From positions 1 through 27,935 of IMG/VR virus record IMGVR_UViG_3300037635_003336: a DNA stretch of 27,935 bases; one strand, written 5' to 3'. Positions 7,328 to 15,987 of the stretch are shown in pieces. A program made the translations under genes and the position numbers. Every line of letters starts with the position of its first letter. Position 1 is the first letter of the stretch. The DNA comes from a virus. Below the pieces are notes generated by a model. The model was not told the DNA's origin, searched no databases, and saw only the letters and a program-made list of their open reading frames with translations.

Positions 7328-7359
7328 TAATTTAAATAGCATTTATAAATAATTTAAAT
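7328..7359. repeat. direct repeat TAATTTAAAT x2, period 22
   Basis: TAATTTAAAT occurs at 7328-7337 and 7350-7359 in the A/T-rich junction between the beta-helix gene and the small membrane proteins. Each copy contains the palindrome ATTTAAAT. The second copy overlaps the stop codon of the beta-helix gene. It may be a recombination scar or chance in A/T-rich DNA. Confidence 0.3.
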
Positions 7360-9477
7360 CAATAATCCAATTGCTCCATTTGGAGATTTAAAAATATAAT
7401 TTTCACTAGGAATTGAATCGTTAATTATTACGTTAAAATCAAAAAACTTTATTCTATGATCTGACACAGATGATGTTCTTACTAAACCAAAAGAAGATCC
7501 AATGGCGTTCATTCCAGATATATCTGCTGTTCCAGTCTTGGCGGTTCCCGAATCTAAATTAACACTATATGTTAGTGTTTCATTTGAATGAGATACAGTA
7601 ACATCTATTTGGTGATCCGTACCGTTTCCCAAAGTAAATCCAGTCAAAGTATCAATGGTTGACTCTACTCCAGCAGCAACCATCCTAAGCCCAGTGCCTC
7701 CAGCAGTTCTTCCAATTGACATGTAAATATAGTTATTGCTATCGTTGTGAAATATAAGTATTCCATCGTCTACTGCTGATGCGGTGGCAACAACATGATA
7801 GTCAAAAGTAATATTTGCTGTGCTAGGACTATTACTGCAAATTAAAAAATAAGGGCCGCTTGTTCCTTGAGGACTATTTAGTTCCGACCTAGAACTAGTG
7901 TGATTGTATCTATTAGTGTATGATTCGTAAGCAGATTGTCCGGCAAGAGTGTCTGAGTTTGTGGGAGACCAGGCAATACCACGTTTTCCAGAAGTTGTTC
8001 CAATCTCTATGTCCTCAAACGGATCACCGTCATCAAAATTATCGTGAAATAATGTTTTAGAATCGTTTAAGTAACTAAAAGTTGGCTCCGCAGATGGAGA
8101 CTCTCCACTAAACTCATAGGCACCAATGTCTGGACGATTGTCCCTTGACGTTCCATAATAGTCTACTGACGGAATATCTGAATTTGCTGTTCCGTTTCTG
8201 TTTAGTTTAGTGCCAAGGTTCTTTCCTGAAAATCCAGAAATTGGTATTGCCGTAAAAGCGTCACTGTCTACAAATTGATCTGTCGTAGTAAAAATAGCGT
8301 TTTTACCACCTGATTTATCGCCAAACTCTCCAACCGTCCTAGCTACATAAAGGTTGTTTGACACATTAGCGTGAACCCCCCATGTTTCTGGAACATTTGC
8401 AATTATGTTGTTGTAGATTTTAACATTAGTCCAATCAGGTCTAAGATTAAAATCAATTCCATCGCAAACAACAGTCCTGTACGCTGATGTAAAACTATTT
8501 GAATTTTGGCTAAGTAGAAAAGTGTTATGGTAAAACTTAAAGCCATCTACTCGCTCTGCTCCATTAAAGGCACTTACTGCTTGGCTTTGTCCGAAAATGT
8601 TGTTAAAAACGGTGATATCAGTATTGTGGTGTTCTCCATCCTGAAAGTTATTAAACTGAACAAGATGGGACTCGGTGTTGTAAATTAAATTATTAGATAA
8701 AGTTATTCCGACATTACGCTCGTCACTTCCACCAGGACCTTGCATATAAACATGAATCCCGTCACAATGCCGACTGTATACTGGCTGTTCCGTGTCGGTG
8801 TAACCATCGTCAAGATTATAAATTCGATTGGAGTCTACCAATAAATTGTTGCTTCCAGTAATTCTAATCCCATCGTGTGTAATATCGTGTATATGGCAAT
8901 TGATTATTTCTGAATCCCAAACCACAACGCTAATTGCAGTAGTTACTGATGTAAACTCACAATCGTCTATTGATATGTGTCTACCACCTCGTAAAAGCAA
9001 AGAATCTCTGTCTATTGCCGCAGTAGACCCAGAAAGATCGCCCGGAAGATTAAACAAACAATCGTGAATTTCAAAATATCTAGCACCAAAAACTTTTACT
9101 TCATCTGAAAACAAGATGTTGTAAAGTCTAAAATAGGCATCCCAAGATCCTATATTTATTGCTCCGAAAAAATTTGGACTAGACCCAGAGTTACCTCCCA
9201 GCGTCAATCCGGCTATTGTAGTTGATCCTGTTCCTGCTCCAACAAAATCAACCCAATTGGTAAAAACATTATCAGGATCTCCTGAGTCTGTTGGAAAATT
9301 TGTTCGACCAACTCCAGAAGGCCAAGCAAATGTTCCAGACCCAATGTTTACAGTATGAGAGCCACTGCCAGATAAAGCGGTAAATGCCTTTTCTATCGTA
9401 AGCCACGCACCACCGGAATTATTAGCAGTTCCAGAGTTTGAATCGTTGCCATCAGACCTTATGTAGTAGGTAGCCAT
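7354..9477 (-). CDS. right-handed beta-helix appendage protein with C-terminal jelly-roll-like domain (707 aa)
   Basis: The N-terminus matches the DUF1565-type start of right-handed beta-helix proteins (YYIRSDGNDSNSGTANNSGG, then WLTIEKAFTAL). PbH1-like turns follow at about 180-330 (HDITHDGIRITGSNNLL, VGITLSNNLIYN, NTDITVFNNIFG). The helix ends with the typical SRDNRPDIGAYEF near residue 445. A second beta domain at roughly 480-695 looks like a concanavalin/LamG-type sandwich (GLRMVAAG, DHQIDVTVSHSNETLTYSVN). It lacks the T7-type anchor of the two spikes, so it may attach differently. The A of its ATG directly follows the TAA of the previous gene. Base composition is low: two 60-base lines near 7400-7500 have 22% and 30% G+C by hand count, against 57% in a sampled line of spike A, suggesting recent acquisition. 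Confidence 0.75.
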   Translation of the reverse strand: MATYYIRSDGNDSNSGTANNSGGAWLTIEKAFTALSGSGSHTVNIGSGTFAWPSGVGRTNFPTDSGDPDNVFTNWVDFVGAGTGSTTIAGLTLGGNSGSSPNFFGAINIGSWDAYFRLYNILFSDEVKVFGARYFEIHDCLFNLPGDLSGSTAAIDRDSLLLRGGRHISIDDCEFTSVTTAISVVVWDSEIINCHIHDITHDGIRITGSNNLLVDSNRIYNLDDGYTDTEQPVYSRHCDGIHVYMQGPGGSDERNVGITLSNNLIYNTESHLVQFNNFQDGEHHNTDITVFNNIFGQSQAVSAFNGAERVDGFKFYHNTFLLSQNSNSFTSAYRTVVCDGIDFNLRPDWTNVKIYNNIIANVPETWGVHANVSNNLYVARTVGEFGDKSGGKNAIFTTTDQFVDSDAFTAIPISGFSGKNLGTKLNRNGTANSDIPSVDYYGTSRDNRPDIGAYEFSGESPSAEPTFSYLNDSKTLFHDNFDDGDPFEDIEIGTTSGKRGIAWSPTNSDTLAGQSAYESYTNRYNHTSSRSELNSPQGTSGPYFLICSNSPSTANITFDYHVVATASAVDDGILIFHNDSNNYIYMSIGRTAGGTGLRMVAAGVESTIDTLTGFTLGNGTDHQIDVTVSHSNETLTYSVNLDSGTAKTGTADISGMNAIGSSFGLVRTSSVSDHRIKFFDFNVIINDSIPSENYIFKSPNGAIGLLI

Positions 9478-10185
9478 TTATAAATCTGAGTACGATCTGG
9501 CAATTGAGGAATTGTCTCCAAAAAATAAAATCTCATCTTCTGTTAGCAAATCGCTAAAGAAATACATAAAATCAATCTCGCCACCGTCTCCAGAGTTTGA
9601 GCCAATTGTTGCAGTCGAAGTGTTCCAGCCAGCCGTATATGCCGCAGAAGATGCCGACAGATTCTCATTCAACACTTTAATAGTCATTTTGGTAGTTGAC
9701 GAGTTGTACTCCATGTACACCGTAACCCAATCTCCAGCATAAGAAGATGCGGTGTTTACGGTAATATATGCACTAGCCCCAAGCCTGCCCTCATGTCCAT
9801 TTCCAGATTTAAAGGTAATTGAGTCTCGACTTCCACCTCCGGCGTACGGACCTCTATTAACAGCGGCATCCTTGTAGCGAACTACACATGACCAGTCTTG
9901 CTCTGAGCTAGCCCAGTTAGATGATAGATCTGAGGACGATAAGTAGTCAGAACTAGTTGCCCCATTGTAGTAGTTTGGAGATCCAGTATTCCATGCACTT
10001 GTTCCGTTTTCCGTTAAATGGTATGGCCCAGCGGAATGCGAATCATTTTGTCCAGAACCGCTACTGTCATTAAAATCGTAAGCTGCAACCAAATTAGCAG
10101 TTCCTGGAGAAACCGCACCGCCTGCGGCTTGTTTCCTAGCAACTACGCTTAAAACTCCTTGTGATGTTACGTCAGCCATAGGCAT
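9478..10185 (-). CDS. LamG/concanavalin-A-like appendage protein (235 aa)
   Basis: After a short N-terminal segment (MADVTSQGVLSVVARKQAAG) the protein has the signature of a LamG-type jelly roll: AYDFNDSSGSGQNDSHSAG, then a YYNGATSSDYLSSSD edge, WSCVVRYK, WVTVYMEYNSSTTKMTIKV and a closing EIDFMYFFSDLLTEDEILF helix. This order (start strand, display strands, terminal 'dLLTedEI' helix) is typical of such sugar-binding domains. The MADVT start is shared with the gene upstream, suggesting a common attachment segment. GGAGGAG at 10193-10199 lies seven bases before ATG 10185; the ATG at 10179 is the alternative. Probable role: carbohydrate binding or decoration in the tail appendage (inferred). Confidence 0.7.
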   Translation of the reverse strand: MPMADVTSQGVLSVVARKQAAGGAVSPGTANLVAAYDFNDSSGSGQNDSHSAGPYHLTENGTSAWNTGSPNYYNGATSSDYLSSSDLSSNWASSEQDWSCVVRYKDAAVNRGPYAGGGSRDSITFKSGNGHEGRLGASAYITVNTASSYAGDWVTVYMEYNSSTTKMTIKVLNENLSASSAAYTAGWNTSTATIGSNSGDGGEIDFMYFFSDLLTEDEILFFGDNSSIARSYSDL

Positions 10186-10187
10186 AA

Positions 10188-10871
10188 TTAAGCTCCTCCA
10201 TCGGTCCAGCCGTTAGTAGCTGCGTAAACTCCAGTAGAATTGTAGTATTGAATTGCGGCAATATCGCCAGCAGTTGATGAGTTTGTGATTTTGTCCCCGT
10301 CATCTAGTGCCGTGCCATCAAGATAAATTAGGTCAGATGCGTTTGGGTCTACACTTACCGCTACCGCCCCAATAGTTTTAACATTAAAATTTGTCTGATC
10401 GTCTACTGCCAGCATCGTTAAAGTTGCAGCCGCATTAACGTAATTAGTGTGACCATTGCTCATCTGTGCACGGGTCAAGGTGTTAGATCCAGTGTGAATC
10501 GTCACTGCACTGCTTGGCGTGGAAATAACACTTATCCAATTAGTGTCGTCCTTAGCTGTAAAAACCCCAAAATGACCTGGATCAATAGTAGTGCTTGCGT
10601 CAACGCCCTTTCCAAGGTTGTCCGAAGAAGCTGGAAAAACTTGCAGAATATTCGCTCCATTATTGTAAATCTTTACAACGTCATTTACTGCTGCTGTAGG
10701 CAAAACCACTGCATCGTTTGCGTTAGCCACTGTAGTAACATCATTTGTTACATTAGTTAAGGCTAACCCACCAGCTTGGGTTTGTGTTGTGCTGGCGGTC
10801 AAGCTTGTGGCAAGCTGCAGTGTTTCAGTTAGAAAGTTGTCAATTTTTGTACTAAGAGTTACGTCTGCCAT
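10188..10871 (-). CDS. structural beta protein with two similar domains (227 aa)
   Basis: The N-terminus MADVTLSTKIDNFL precedes two domains that look like diverged copies of one beta-sandwich. The first has VVKIYNNGANILQVFPASSD near residues 62-85; the second has NVKTIGAVAVSVDPNASD near 160-180. Each is followed by an aromatic closing strand (TNWISV and NGWTDG). Domains with the pattern 'v.v.N.GA..l.V.P...D' are common in phage head fibres and tail accessory proteins. No catalytic or membrane features are seen. It lies downstream of two small appendage genes and two bases before the LamG-like gene, so a place in the same appendage is likely. The exact role is unknown. Confidence 0.65.
   Translation of the reverse strand: MADVTLSTKIDNFLTETLQLATSLTASTTQTQAGGLALTNVTNDVTTVANANDAVVLPTAAVNDVVKIYNNGANILQVFPASSDNLGKGVDASTTIDPGHFGVFTAKDDTNWISVISTPSSAVTIHTGSNTLTRAQMSNGHTNYVNAAATLTMLAVDDQTNFNVKTIGAVAVSVDPNASDLIYLDGTALDDGDKITNSSTAGDIAAIQYYNSTGVYAATNGWTDGGA
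10193..10199 (-). promoter_or_regulatory. Shine-Dalgarno GGAGGAG for the LamG-like gene
   Basis: GGAGGAG on the minus strand lies inside the last codons of the preceding gene, seven bases before ATG 10185. It favours that start over the ATG at 10179. Confidence 0.6.
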
Positions 10872-10883
10872 TGGATTTAATTA

Positions 10884-11036
10884 TTAGGGTCTAATGTAAA
10901 GGTCTGTTCCACTAGGTCGCTTGTACAAGTCAACCCCTCCAGGCCTTTTGTACCTAGGTCCCGCTGTTGCTAAAGTACCAGTATTAACGGTGACGGTATT
11001 TACCCAAGCACCAACCTTTACCATAATTGCAGACAT
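10884..11036 (-). CDS. 50-aa protein with tandem RPxGxDLY repeats
   Basis: The ORF starts at ATG 11036, whose A is shared with the stop of the previous gene (TAATG), and ends at TAA 10884-10886. After a short beta-like part (MVKVGAWVNTVTVNTG) the C-terminus is a tandem repeat: RPGGVDLYK, then RPSGTDLYI, then RP. From memory, short 'RPGGTDLYxRP' repeats occur in other phage and large-virus structural proteins, but their role is unknown. The coupling, compactness and repeat argue for a real gene. It may be a small connector or glue protein of the appendage, which is inference. Confidence 0.6.
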   Translation of the reverse strand: MSAIMVKVGAWVNTVTVNTGTLATAGPRYKRPGGVDLYKRPSGTDLYIRP

Positions 11037-11290
11037 TAGAGCCTAGCTGCAATAATTGGAGTAGCTGTGGTTCCGGTTGACAAGATGTGGGTGCCTTGCA
11101 ATGGGTGATAGCTGTTAGCTGCAACGGGGATGGTGACATTTGTCTGTCCACCACCTGGGCTGACTACGACGTTTCCAGCCGTACCTCCCACGTAAATCCA
11201 TTGAAACTTAGCATCAGTAAATACCCTGTTCGTGTCGTGAGGGCTTACAGTTTTGTAAACTTCTGCTGGTGATCCTATTGTTTGTGCCAT
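11036..11290 (-). CDS. small structural protein, first gene of the appendage unit (84 aa)
   Basis: The 84-aa product MAQTIGSPAEVYKTVSPHD... is beta-rich, with FQWIYVGGTAGNVVV and a C-terminal HPLQGTHILSTGTTATPIIAARL. This resembles a single small beta-barrel subunit of the kind seen in phage head- or tail-decorating proteins. The family is not recognised. It is the first gene downstream of an exact sigma70 promoter (11324-11352); the predicted untranslated leader is about 27 nt and lacks a Shine-Dalgarno site. The next gene starts on its stop codon. Confidence 0.65.
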   Translation of the reverse strand: MAQTIGSPAEVYKTVSPHDTNRVFTDAKFQWIYVGGTAGNVVVSPGGGQTNVTIPVAANSYHPLQGTHILSTGTTATPIIAARL

Positions 11291-11323
11291 AATTAGTGTT
11301 TGTTGTTATGGGGAATGCTGCGT

Positions 11324-11352
11324 ATTATACCACATTGCCCTTTAATTGTCAA
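11324..11352 (-). promoter_or_regulatory. sigma70 promoter P1 (TTGACA-17-TATAAT)
   Basis: On the minus strand TTGACA (11352-11347) and TATAAT (11329-11324) are both exact, separated by 17 nt. It is preceded by TTTTTAC and followed by a G/C-rich stretch (ACGCAGC). Predicted start is near 11317. It sits in the 74-nt gap between the gp16-like gene and the 84-aa gene and would drive the appendage, membrane and spike genes. Nothing else is seen in the gap. Confidence 0.85.
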
Positions 11353-11364
11353 GTAAAAAGTTGT

Positions 11365-14300
11365 TTAATCGTATGTTTGAACTCCAATTCCCAACGCCGT
11401 CAAAGGAACGGAGAGTCCAAGCGTTTCTGCATCTCCACTTACTGTAGCCTCCCAAGCATCTTGTATAAATAAAGGCACAGTGTTTTTTAGAAAGAAGTTA
11501 CTAGTCGCTTCCTCTGGGTCCAATGTGTAAAAGTTAATTTCATTACCCACAACGTCCTCTCCAGTTATTAGCTCCGTTCCCATAGTGACCGCAGGAGATG
11601 CTTTATACATAAAGAAATTTGCTAAATCATCTCTCATGTCCCTGTCAAATTCATCCACAAATTCAGTTTGACTAAGACCCGCCCTTCCCGAGTTAATTAC
11701 CAATCTAAGGGCTTGCTGAAAGCCTCCGCTAATATCAAGTCTAGTATCTCCAATTTTAATTTTTAGAAAATCAGAAGATTCGCTATCCCATTCGACCTCG
11801 GCTCCAGCCCACGATGCTAAGGCAAGAGTTGAAAGTATCACTCCTACAAAAGATCCAACGTCTTTTGCAACAGAACCAGCAAGAGGAGTGTTCATCATCA
11901 TTGCCGCTCTAACGGGTGCTTCAAACCTAGATATAGCATACCTTGGGGCAAAAAACACTGCAGCAAGACCCTTGGCTGATTTCTCAAAGCCAGGCAAACT
12001 ACCTCTTCCGGTTGCCGCATTTACGAATTTGGCATACTTCTCCAGAATTGGCATCATTTCTTTTTCAGAAAGTCCACGTTGTTTTAAATCATTATAGGCA
12101 ATATCAAAAACATTTGCTCTAACAAAATTAAGCTGTGTCGCCATCTGCCTGTTTGATGCCTTGACCCAAGGAATTACATCGGCTGCTGCAGACTGAAACT
12201 GTTGCTCCCTTGCATTTAGGTCCATTTTGGACAAGGAACTGTGATGCAAACCTGCTCTTTGAGACATATCCCAAGATGGCCTAGCTTTCAAATATAGGTC
12301 TACTTCTTCAGCCTTTGCTTCACTAGCAAAAGCCTTTAAAGACTTTTGCAAGGCTTCAGCAGCCACAACAGGATGCCCAGGAAGCAGCATTCCCCCCTGT
12401 CTCAAGGTGGCACTTAAGTCAAGAGAAGCTATTAACGCTCTAGGTGCAGTAGCAATGGATATAACTTTGTCCCATAAAGTTTCTTCCTTAAACTTATAAA
12501 CCCTCTCTCTTGCACGTCTTTTAGCCAATGATTCTTCTCCAGAAAGTTTAAATAATTTCTTTCTATCCCTCTTGTTAATGCCCTTTCCGCTCATTAGTTC
12601 AAACACGCTTTGGTCAGAACCTTCAGCCAGTTTTTTCTTAAAGTCCTCAAGCTCCTTGCTCTTGGCCTCAAGTTTTTTAACAAGCCTTTCAATGTCTTTT
12701 TTTTCTTTTTCAGTCAGCTTTTCTCCTTTGAGTGAGGTACTTTTTCTGGTGAGAAACCCAAGTGACAAGTCTTCTTTTTTAATTCTAACATTGCCTATGT
12801 TAAGAACGCGACCTGCTTCACTTCTTGCTGCTTTTGCTATTCTCTCTACAAAATCAAGTTCTTCGCTTACGACTTCAGCCTTTTGTGAAGCAGCAAGACC
12901 TTTTTCGGTTTCACCCTTTTCTATAAGATCTGCAGATTCCCGAACAAGCTTATCATGCCTATTCGCCAGTTCAGTGGCTTTCAAGGCAACAGCAACGTGT
13001 TCCTCAGTTGTCATGGCTCTTCTACTTTTGCTTACGTCTTCAAGTATAATCCTATACTCTTCTTTCTTGTTTTGTCTTTGAACTTTTTCAAATAAAGTAG
13101 AGTAAAAAACCTTTTCAGAAGGGGGGAGATCAGGTTCTATAAAGTCTTTTCTGGCTTGCCTTAGTTCGATAATACCTTCTTTACTTATTTGTACCGTGTC
13201 TTCCGCAACCTTAACCTCTGCTTTAGCGTTTTGTTGCTCGACCATCTGGAGATAGGCTTGTCTTGCTCCAGGATCTCCATTGTACATAGCCCTCATCAAT
13301 GCCTCTTGAGCTGCATCATCTTGAGTGCCATCTATAAATTCTTCTTCAGTAACTGTATTCTGCATGGCCTTTACGGACTCAGCAGAAAAGTTTTCATTGT
13401 CTAATGCCTCAGCAATCTTTGCATTCTTTAAGGCTGGAACAGCAATAGCACCACCCACGGCACCGGCACCTGCCATGCCTATTAAAAATTCTGCTATGCG
13501 ATCATCTTTGTCACGCTCTAACTCTGCACCTAACTTTGTGTTAAGCATAAAGTTTAAAATTTCACTTTGAACTACTTCTGTTCCACCCTCCGCTGGCATA
13601 GATGCAGCAAGTCGTGCATAAATTTGTTTTCTTAAAGATAATTTGCCCGATAGCACTTTGCCAAGCATTCTCTCAGCACCAACTGTGTCAAGGGCAGCGG
13701 TAGGGAAAGCAACAGTAATGCCAAATTTTAAACGATCTTCTGGATTCGGGTTCTTTGCATAAGTATCATATGCTTCGACAGCTTCATTAAAAGCGATGCC
13801 CTCAAACATAGCAATGGCAGAAGTAGGATTGATAGCCATTATACCAGCACCGGCACCAATTTGAGATGCAATTTGAACAGTTTGACCCAATATAGTTGCT
13901 GCAAGGTCAGGATCTTTAAACTCCTTTTTAATGCCGTCCCTGATTTCTTTTAGTGGTGCAACAAGTTCAGCAGCTCCTTCTGCGGCAGTTGGTTCTCCAG
14001 GTTGTCTGATTATTCCAGGGGCACCTGTGCCTATAGTTCCTGAAGCTGCTACTTGTTCTGTAATTCCGCCAATTGCTTGAAGTGCCGCATCAGAAACAGT
14101 GGCAGTTGCTATGTCAGCAAGCCTATACAAGTCCGCCCAAATTTTGGTTGCCGTTCCTAGAAATGGAATGTCTTTAGTTTTGTTGACCAATCCATCACGC
14201 AATAATTCATTTGATGTACTGTCAAACTGTTGCCTAGCTAATTCCTTAACCTTGTTTCTTTCCCTAATAGCTTTGGTTACACTATCAACCGCCTCTGATG

Positions 14301-14484
14301 GGTTGGGATTGTACCCAAGAGCTTCTGCGGTAGATTCGTAATCATCGACAGTTGTACCATATGAAGACCCAAGCCTTTCACTCATCAAAGCTTCATACAA
14401 TTCATCGTCGCTAACATCTAGTCCATCAACCTTCAGAGAAGAAGGAGAGCGACCAAACAAGGCATCTATTTCTGGACTAGCCAT
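11365..14484 (-). CDS. large internal virion protein, T7 gp16-like by position (1039 aa)
   Basis: The size and place (last of the tail/internal-protein run, after gp14- and gp15-like genes) match the T7 internal virion protein D, which enters the cell with the DNA and forms part of the ejection conduit. Visible features are hydrophobic Ala/Gly/Ile-rich stretches near residues 195-235 and 325-350, a charged coiled-coil region near 570-620 (EKDIERLVKKLEAKSKEL-like), a conserved-looking block LRQGGMLLPGHPVVAAEAL near 680-700, and a likely membrane segment near 878-895 (SFVGVILSTLALASWAG). The LRQGG...PGHP block recalls large polyvalent proteins of other podoviruses and prophages (from memory). 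No lytic transglycosylase motif like that of T7 gp16 was identified. The start overlaps the previous stop as TAATG. Confidence 0.65.
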   Translation of the reverse strand: MASPEIDALFGRSPSSLKVDGLDVSDDELYEALMSERLGSSYGTTVDDYESTAEALGYNPNPSEAVDSVTKAIRERNKVKELARQQFDSTSNELLRDGLVNKTKDIPFLGTATKIWADLYRLADIATATVSDAALQAIGGITEQVAASGTIGTGAPGIIRQPGEPTAAEGAAELVAPLKEIRDGIKKEFKDPDLAATILGQTVQIASQIGAGAGIMAINPTSAIAMFEGIAFNEAVEAYDTYAKNPNPEDRLKFGITVAFPTAALDTVGAERMLGKVLSGKLSLRKQIYARLAASMPAEGGTEVVQSEILNFMLNTKLGAELERDKDDRIAEFLIGMAGAGAVGGAIAVPALKNAKIAEALDNENFSAESVKAMQNTVTEEEFIDGTQDDAAQEALMRAMYNGDPGARQAYLQMVEQQNAKAEVKVAEDTVQISKEGIIELRQARKDFIEPDLPPSEKVFYSTLFEKVQRQNKKEEYRIILEDVSKSRRAMTTEEHVAVALKATELANRHDKLVRESADLIEKGETEKGLAASQKAEVVSEELDFVERIAKAARSEAGRVLNIGNVRIKKEDLSLGFLTRKSTSLKGEKLTEKEKKDIERLVKKLEAKSKELEDFKKKLAEGSDQSVFELMSGKGINKRDRKKLFKLSGEESLAKRRARERVYKFKEETLWDKVISIATAPRALIASLDLSATLRQGGMLLPGHPVVAAEALQKSLKAFASEAKAEEVDLYLKARPSWDMSQRAGLHHSSLSKMDLNAREQQFQSAAADVIPWVKASNRQMATQLNFVRANVFDIAYNDLKQRGLSEKEMMPILEKYAKFVNAATGRGSLPGFEKSAKGLAAVFFAPRYAISRFEAPVRAAMMMNTPLAGSVAKDVGSFVGVILSTLALASWAGAEVEWDSESSDFLKIKIGDTRLDISGGFQQALRLVINSGRAGLSQTEFVDEFDRDMRDDLANFFMYKASPAVTMGTELITGEDVVGNEINFYTLDPEEATSNFFLKNTVPLFIQDAWEATVSGDAETLGLSVPLTALGIGVQTYD

Positions 14485-15983
14485 TACTCTTCAATGGTAG
14501 ATGGAGTCAAAAGAAGTTCTCTGAGCTTTAGTTGCTGAGAGCCCACCCTGTAGAGCCTTAATCTTGAGGAAATGTTAAGATCTTTAGGGTCAACTCCTGC
14601 GTTAAATTCTTTTGCTAAAAAGTTTAAATCCTCAATTAAAACATCAGCAAGAGATGGGTAGTCAGTTTTATCTCCCTGCTTTGTTAGGGCAAGTTGAGCC
14701 CTGGTTGATTCAAGCATAATGCTGGACACCTCTTTTGCATATTCAACAAGTGTTTCTCTTCGCTCTGGAGGAAGTTCTTCCCATTCTTCTCCTAGTTGAA
14801 CGCCAGGTACATCATCATCTTCAAGGATTGCTATAGATGCAACTAGGGCCAATCTCGATTTTAGTTTATTTTTTGCGATTACGCCAACGGGGAGACGGTC
14901 AATTCTTTTGTCATACTTCCTTATTAACTTCTCGCCTATGTCTACATTGTCACCTTCGGCATTTGACTTAAGAAAATCTTCTCCAAGTTCATTGTATATT
15001 GTCTTGTAAGAAACATCTACCTTGTCAATGGCAAACTCTTCATTTAATTGTTCTGTTCTTTGTGTTGAAGAGAAAATGCTCCGCATCTGAACTTCTTGTT
15101 CATCTGTCAGCAACCCCCTGTCTTTCATGTCAGACAAAGTTTCATCGTTTAGAACACCAACATCTACTGCTTTCTTAAGAACGTCATCAAAAGCCTTGGC
15201 ACGCCTAGCTACAATTCCGTTCCTTGCCTGCACCATTGAATTTTTGGTAGCCAGTCTTTTAACTTCACTCATTCCAGCGGCCAAGCCCTCACCAGACTCA
15301 AGAATCTTAATTTGCTCTTCAATACCTTCTAAATTGTTTTGCAGAGAAAATTCGTCGGTGTTGGTTAGGAGTTCTGCAGAAATTGCATTATCAGATTCTC
15401 TTTGCCGTTCTTTTGCCTCGTTCGCAATGCCTTGGTCAATTACCTGCATACGAACAGACATTCCATCTTCTGACAAAATTCCAGACCAAGCAGCAATTGC
15501 ACCTTCTCTGTCTCCTGATTCTATGGCAAGTTTTTCAAGACTAGCGGCATTTTGCCTAGCTTCTGATTCTCTTTTTTGAGTGGAAGAAATTTTAGCACTT
15601 GATATGGATTGTTGAACCCACATATCGTTTGCCATAGAAGCTTGGGTTCGAGCTTCATTGCTAGCACTAGGACCCAAGTCATATTTCTGATTATTTGCAA
15701 TCCATTCTTCAATCAAATCATTATGCTGATCTACTGGTGTGCTAGTTAAAGATTCCTTTAATCTAGTGGATTCACTAATCTGATAAATTCGCTGCTTGTT
15801 AATAGCATCTGCGTCTGCAATTTTTTGCTCTTCAACTCTGGCTTGCTCAAACAATTGACCAGCCTCCTGAGAAGCAGCGGCAATACTACGGAAGAATGAA
15901 TCCTGCGAACGAATGTTTACTTGACCTCCAACGGATGGCCTAGATCTAACGTCTTGTGGTTTGCTTGTAGGTATTCTAGGCAT
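14484..15983 (-). CDS. internal virion protein, T7 gp15-like by position (499 aa)
   Basis: The protein is almost wholly helical and charged, with an N-terminal Arg/Pro/Ser segment (MPRIPTSKPQDVRSRPSVGG) and long Glu/Gln/Arg/Lys-rich stretches, for example QLFEQARVEEQKIADADAI near 42-60. There is no membrane segment. Its position between the gp14-like and gp16-like genes and its helical nature match T7 internal virion protein C, which forms part of the ejected core complex. The assignment rests on context and composition, not on a recognised motif. It begins four bases after the gp14-like stop and couples to the gp16-like gene by TAATG. Confidence 0.55.
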   Translation of the reverse strand: MPRIPTSKPQDVRSRPSVGGQVNIRSQDSFFRSIAAASQEAGQLFEQARVEEQKIADADAINKQRIYQISESTRLKESLTSTPVDQHNDLIEEWIANNQKYDLGPSASNEARTQASMANDMWVQQSISSAKISSTQKRESEARQNAASLEKLAIESGDREGAIAAWSGILSEDGMSVRMQVIDQGIANEAKERQRESDNAISAELLTNTDEFSLQNNLEGIEEQIKILESGEGLAAGMSEVKRLATKNSMVQARNGIVARRAKAFDDVLKKAVDVGVLNDETLSDMKDRGLLTDEQEVQMRSIFSSTQRTEQLNEEFAIDKVDVSYKTIYNELGEDFLKSNAEGDNVDIGEKLIRKYDKRIDRLPVGVIAKNKLKSRLALVASIAILEDDDVPGVQLGEEWEELPPERRETLVEYAKEVSSIMLESTRAQLALTKQGDKTDYPSLADVLIEDLNFLAKEFNAGVDPKDLNISSRLRLYRVGSQQLKLRELLLTPSTIEE

Positions 15984-15987
15984 TGTA

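Noticed and set aside
12572-13081. 169-codon Ser/Phe/Leu-rich plus-strand frame
   Set aside because: Its composition is what the reverse complement of a Lys/Glu-rich coiled coil gives (the gp16-like gene). No initiation signal is present.
15127-15579. 150-codon plus-strand frame inside the gp15-like gene
   Set aside because: Shadow of a charged helical gene; Ser/Leu-rich without motif.
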